From: Candidatus Aalborgiella aggregata | GTDB taxonomy: Bacteria; Pseudomonadota; Gammaproteobacteria; Burkholderiales; Burkholderiaceae_C | Direction of reading: 5' to 3' | DNA: 64,000 bases | Assembly: GCA_016705065.1 (NCBI GenBank) | Contig: JADIYY010000003.1 | Coordinates: forward strand, 62,001-126,000 | Shown here: positions 62,193-64,000 of the stretch, in pieces | Layout of the letters: every line of letters starts with the position of its first letter | Position numbering within the stretch: the stretch's first letter is position 1 | Position numbers and translations under genes: made by a program | The notes under the pieces: model-generated | What the model was told of the DNA's origin: nothing | The model's database searches: none | What the model saw: only the letters and a program-made list of their open reading frames with translations

Positions 62193-62645
62193 TTATTTGG
62201 CTTGATAGTTATCATGACAAGCTTTGCAAGAAGCGCTCACATCACCAAATGCCGTTTTGATTGCATCCAGATTGCCGTTTTTGCAGCTGCATCGAGCTTG
62301 GCAACATCAGCAACCATCTTGTCATAACCTGCCTTGAACTTATCCTGCTCTTTCCAGATTTCAGGTGTGCCTTGAGCCTTTCAATGATTCTGTGTTCGCC
62401 GTGAACGTTTGTCCTGGCAACGTGCTCACCAACACCAATACGCGGGTATTTTCTTGTGCACCTTTGGCATCAAATGGTACACGCCCCATCACCATCGCTC
62501 CTATTCGCCCCATGTAGTTACCCATGATTGACATAGCTGATTGCCGATATTTAACAGCATCTTCGGGTTTTCTAAATTGCGCAGATGCGGGTGTTGCCAT
62601 TGCCAATGCTGCAACAGATAATACAAAGCCTGCTATTTTTTTCAT
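62193..62645 (-). pseudogene. Cytochrome c' family protein, broken by two frameshifts
   Basis: A signal peptide (MKKIAGFVLSVAALAMATPASA) and FRKPEDAVKYRQSAMSIMGNYMGRIGAMV, typical of cytochrome c', read from the ATG at 62645. The frame breaks after about 88 residues near 62370-62382; the next frame gives PEIWKEQDKFKAGYDKMVAD. A third frame, after an A-run near 62280-62287, gives NLDAIKTAFGDVSASCKACHDNYQAK with the CxxCH haem site at the C-terminus and a stop at 62193. All family parts are present in order, so these are probably single-base errors. Cytochrome c' binds NO/CO-type gases in the periplasm. It is divergent from the cytochrome b561 gene. Confidence 0.85.
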
Positions 62646-62688
62646 AAGTTTCCTTATTGGTTTGTGTAAGAGTTATCACAATCAGTGA

Positions 62689-62732
62689 GTTCAATTCTTA
62701 TTAAATTGAACAGATGTGATTATTGTTCAATT
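62689..62732. promoter_or_regulatory. Three GTTCAATT half-sites between the divergent cytochrome genes
   Basis: GTTCAATT occurs at 62689-62696 and 62725-62732 on the plus strand and, inverted (AATTGAAC), at 62704-62711. Adjacent pairs form inverted repeats: the first pair has a 7-nt spacer, and the second pair (9-bp arms AATTGAACA / TGTTCAATT) an 11-nt spacer. Position suits control of both cytochromes. The factor is unknown. Confidence 0.6.
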
Positions 62733-62809
62733 CAAAAGTTCATACAATTTAGCAATCATTCGGGTAAACACTTATCATTGCCATACATTAACTTTCAATA
62801 TTTAGCACC

Positions 62810-63463
62810 ATGAAGACTACTCGCATTTGGGATTTGGCAACACGTATCTTTCATTGGCTGCTTGTTTTCAGTGTCATCGGTTTAATCATCACCGGGAATG
62901 TCGGAGGCAATGCCATGGAGTGGCATTTCCGCTTAGGTTATGTTGTCTTTACTTTGCTGCTTTTCCGTATTGTTTGGGGCTTGATTGGCGGGCATTGGTC
63001 GCGATTTACAACATTCATCTACTCCCCTAAAAGCATGATCAATTACCTGAAAGGTGCACATCCTAAACATCATGCTATTGGACATAACCCTTTAGGGGCC
63101 TTATCGGTGTTTGCACTTTTGCTAACACTTTCAGCGCAGGTTGCAACTGGATTATTCAGTGATGACGAGATTGCAGCTGTGGGACCCTTAGCCAAATATG
63201 TTTCGAATGCCACCGTCAGTCAAGCCAGTTTTTATCATACAGAAATTGGCAAACTCTTCATCATCTTGTTGGTGGTTTCTCACATAGGCGCAATTTTGTT
63301 TTATTTATTAAAAAAGCGCGAAAACCTTGTCAAGCCGATGATTCACGGTGACAAATTAGTTGATGCCGATACACCGCCATCGAGAGATGATGGTCGCATG
63401 CGACTCTTGGCTCTGATTACACTTCTCGCTTGTGCTGCAGTTGTCTACCTAACAGTAAGCTAG
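62810..63463 (+). CDS. Cytochrome b561-type diheme membrane protein
   Basis: 217 residues with four to five membrane helices. Haem-ligand His residues are in RIFHWLLVFS (helix 1), HFRLGYV (helix 2), HNPLGALSVFALL (helix 3), and LLVVSHIGAILFYLL (helix 4), the pattern of the Ni,Fe-hydrogenase/cytochrome b561 family. It is divergent from the cytochrome c' gene and may pass electrons between quinol and it. Confidence 0.88.
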   Translation: MKTTRIWDLATRIFHWLLVFSVIGLIITGNVGGNAMEWHFRLGYVVFTLLLFRIVWGLIGGHWSRFTTFIYSPKSMINYLKGAHPKHHAIGHNPLGALSVFALLLTLSAQVATGLFSDDEIAAVGPLAKYVSNATVSQASFYHTEIGKLFIILLVVSHIGAILFYLLKKRENLVKPMIHGDKLVDADTPPSRDDGRMRLLALITLLACAAVVYLTVS

Positions 63464-63497
63464 CCACGATTCCACAAAGATTTTGATACTGATTACC

Positions 63498-63980
63498 ATG
63501 CCTGTCATTGAAATTCTGTCTCCTCGGCATGAAGCTGATTTATTGCAAACGAAGGAAATTTTTCTAACATACGCCAAGGCCATCAACATCGATTTGTGTT
63601 TCCAAGATTTCGATACCGAATTGGCTAACTTACCTGGTGATTATTCGCCACCCAGAGGTGCTCTTTTATTGGCTTGGGTCGATCAAAAATTGGCTGGTTG
63701 TTGCGCTATGCGTCCCATTGATAGCAGCGATTATGCCAATGCGGCAGAAATGAAGCGTTTGTTTGTTCGTCCGGAATTTCGTGGCTTAGGCTTAGGCCGG
63801 CAATTGGCTGAATCTATCATTGATGCGGCACGCATGAGCGGCTACGATAGCGTGCTTTTAGACACATTGGATGACATGGAAATTGCGCGTGCGATGTATG
63901 AAGACCTTGGCTTCAAGGAAATTCCACCTTACTACCACAACCCGCTGGCAGGCGCACACTACCTCAAGGTAGATTTATAA
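63498..63980 (+). CDS. GNAT-family N-acetyltransferase
   Basis: About 160 residues from the ATG at 63498; an in-frame TTG at 63483 would add five residues. The acetyl-CoA-binding site is RPEFRGLGLGRQLAESIIDAARMSGYDSVLLDTL (residues ~95-128 in part), with the Q/RxxGxG/A motif RGLGLGRQL. MRPIDSSDYANAAEMKRLFV precedes it. The substrate cannot be inferred. The sequence ends with the natural stop shortly before the window edge. Confidence 0.88.
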   Translation: MPVIEILSPRHEADLLQTKEIFLTYAKAINIDLCFQDFDTELANLPGDYSPPRGALLLAWVDQKLAGCCAMRPIDSSDYANAAEMKRLFVRPEFRGLGLGRQLAESIIDAARMSGYDSVLLDTLDDMEIARAMYEDLGFKEIPPYYHNPLAGAHYLKVDL

Positions 63981-64000
63981 TTTTATATATAAAATTGGCT

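Noticed and set aside
1..64000. Transposon, prophage or CRISPR array
   Set aside because: No transposase, integrase, structural phage gene or spaced direct-repeat array was seen; the repeated element is short and non-coding in most copies.

Overview
The window looks like a chromosomal segment of a betaproteobacterium of the order Burkholderiales, most likely Comamonadaceae. The reasons are the protocatechuate 4,5-cleavage (pmd/lig-type) operon, the Fbp-type iron transporter, a Bug-family binding protein, paired formate dehydrogenases with DUF3305/DUF3306 partners, and a dispersed repeat of about 65-70 bp that resembles repeats I remember from that family. Base composition is about half G+C by eye and fairly even. 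I see no transposase, integrase, phage gene, rRNA or CRISPR array. The only RNA gene found is tRNA-His.

Layout. 1-5.1 kb: three leftward genes for exported proteins (a cut-off small one, a beta-barrel-like one and a 1015-residue Cys-containing one), none with a recognised function. 5.1-8 kb: a LuxR-type regulator, an EamA-type exporter and folE. 8-12.1 kb: a ferric-iron ABC transporter (fbpC divergent from fbpB-fbpA) with a Fur box in front of fbpA. 12.2-23.0 kb: protocatechuate 4,5-cleavage (Bug protein, DUF1932 dehydrogenase, aroE-like gene, LysR regulator, ModA-like protein, then ligJ-ligK-ligI-pirin-ligA-ligB-ligC homologues), which takes protocatechuate to pyruvate and oxaloacetate. 23.1-24.7 kb: secB and a frameshifted gpsA. 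24.7-40 kb: a leftward formate-oxidation island with an NAD-linked soluble FDH (fdsB fusion, fdsA), DUF3305/DUF3306 genes, a polyferredoxin, a TorD-like chaperone, a Tat-exported membrane-linked FDH (alpha, beta, gamma plus small exported proteins) and fdhD. 40-43.4 kb: mrp and metG, divergent. 43.2-46.4 kb: three leftward CDP-deoxysugar genes. 46.5-54.3 kb: a lipoprotein, then a rightward surface-glycosylation set (flippase-like protein, two paralogous large membrane proteins, GtrB-like and GtrA-like proteins). 54.3-59.2 kb: a ChbG/HpnK-like deacetylase and mpl leftward, then a TlpA-like thioredoxin, accB and accC. 59.2-64 kb: prmA, a DUF3426 protein, a PfkB kinase, tRNA-His, a broken cytochrome c', cytochrome b561 and a GNAT acetyltransferase.

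Two features cut across the window. First, a repeat of about 65-70 bp occurs in seven places: four intergenic, and three read in frame inside genes (fdsB, metG and the ChbG-like gene), two of them clearly in inter-domain linkers. Second, five genes (gpsA, fdsB, the DUF3306 gene, cytochrome c' and the C-methyltransferase) carry apparent single-base frame lesions, several at short homopolymers. This looks more like residual sequencing error than gene decay, though reads would have to decide. No intergenic gap exceeds 300 bases. Candidate control sites (Fur, LysR, inverted repeats before accB, the FDH operon and the cytochromes) are listed individually.
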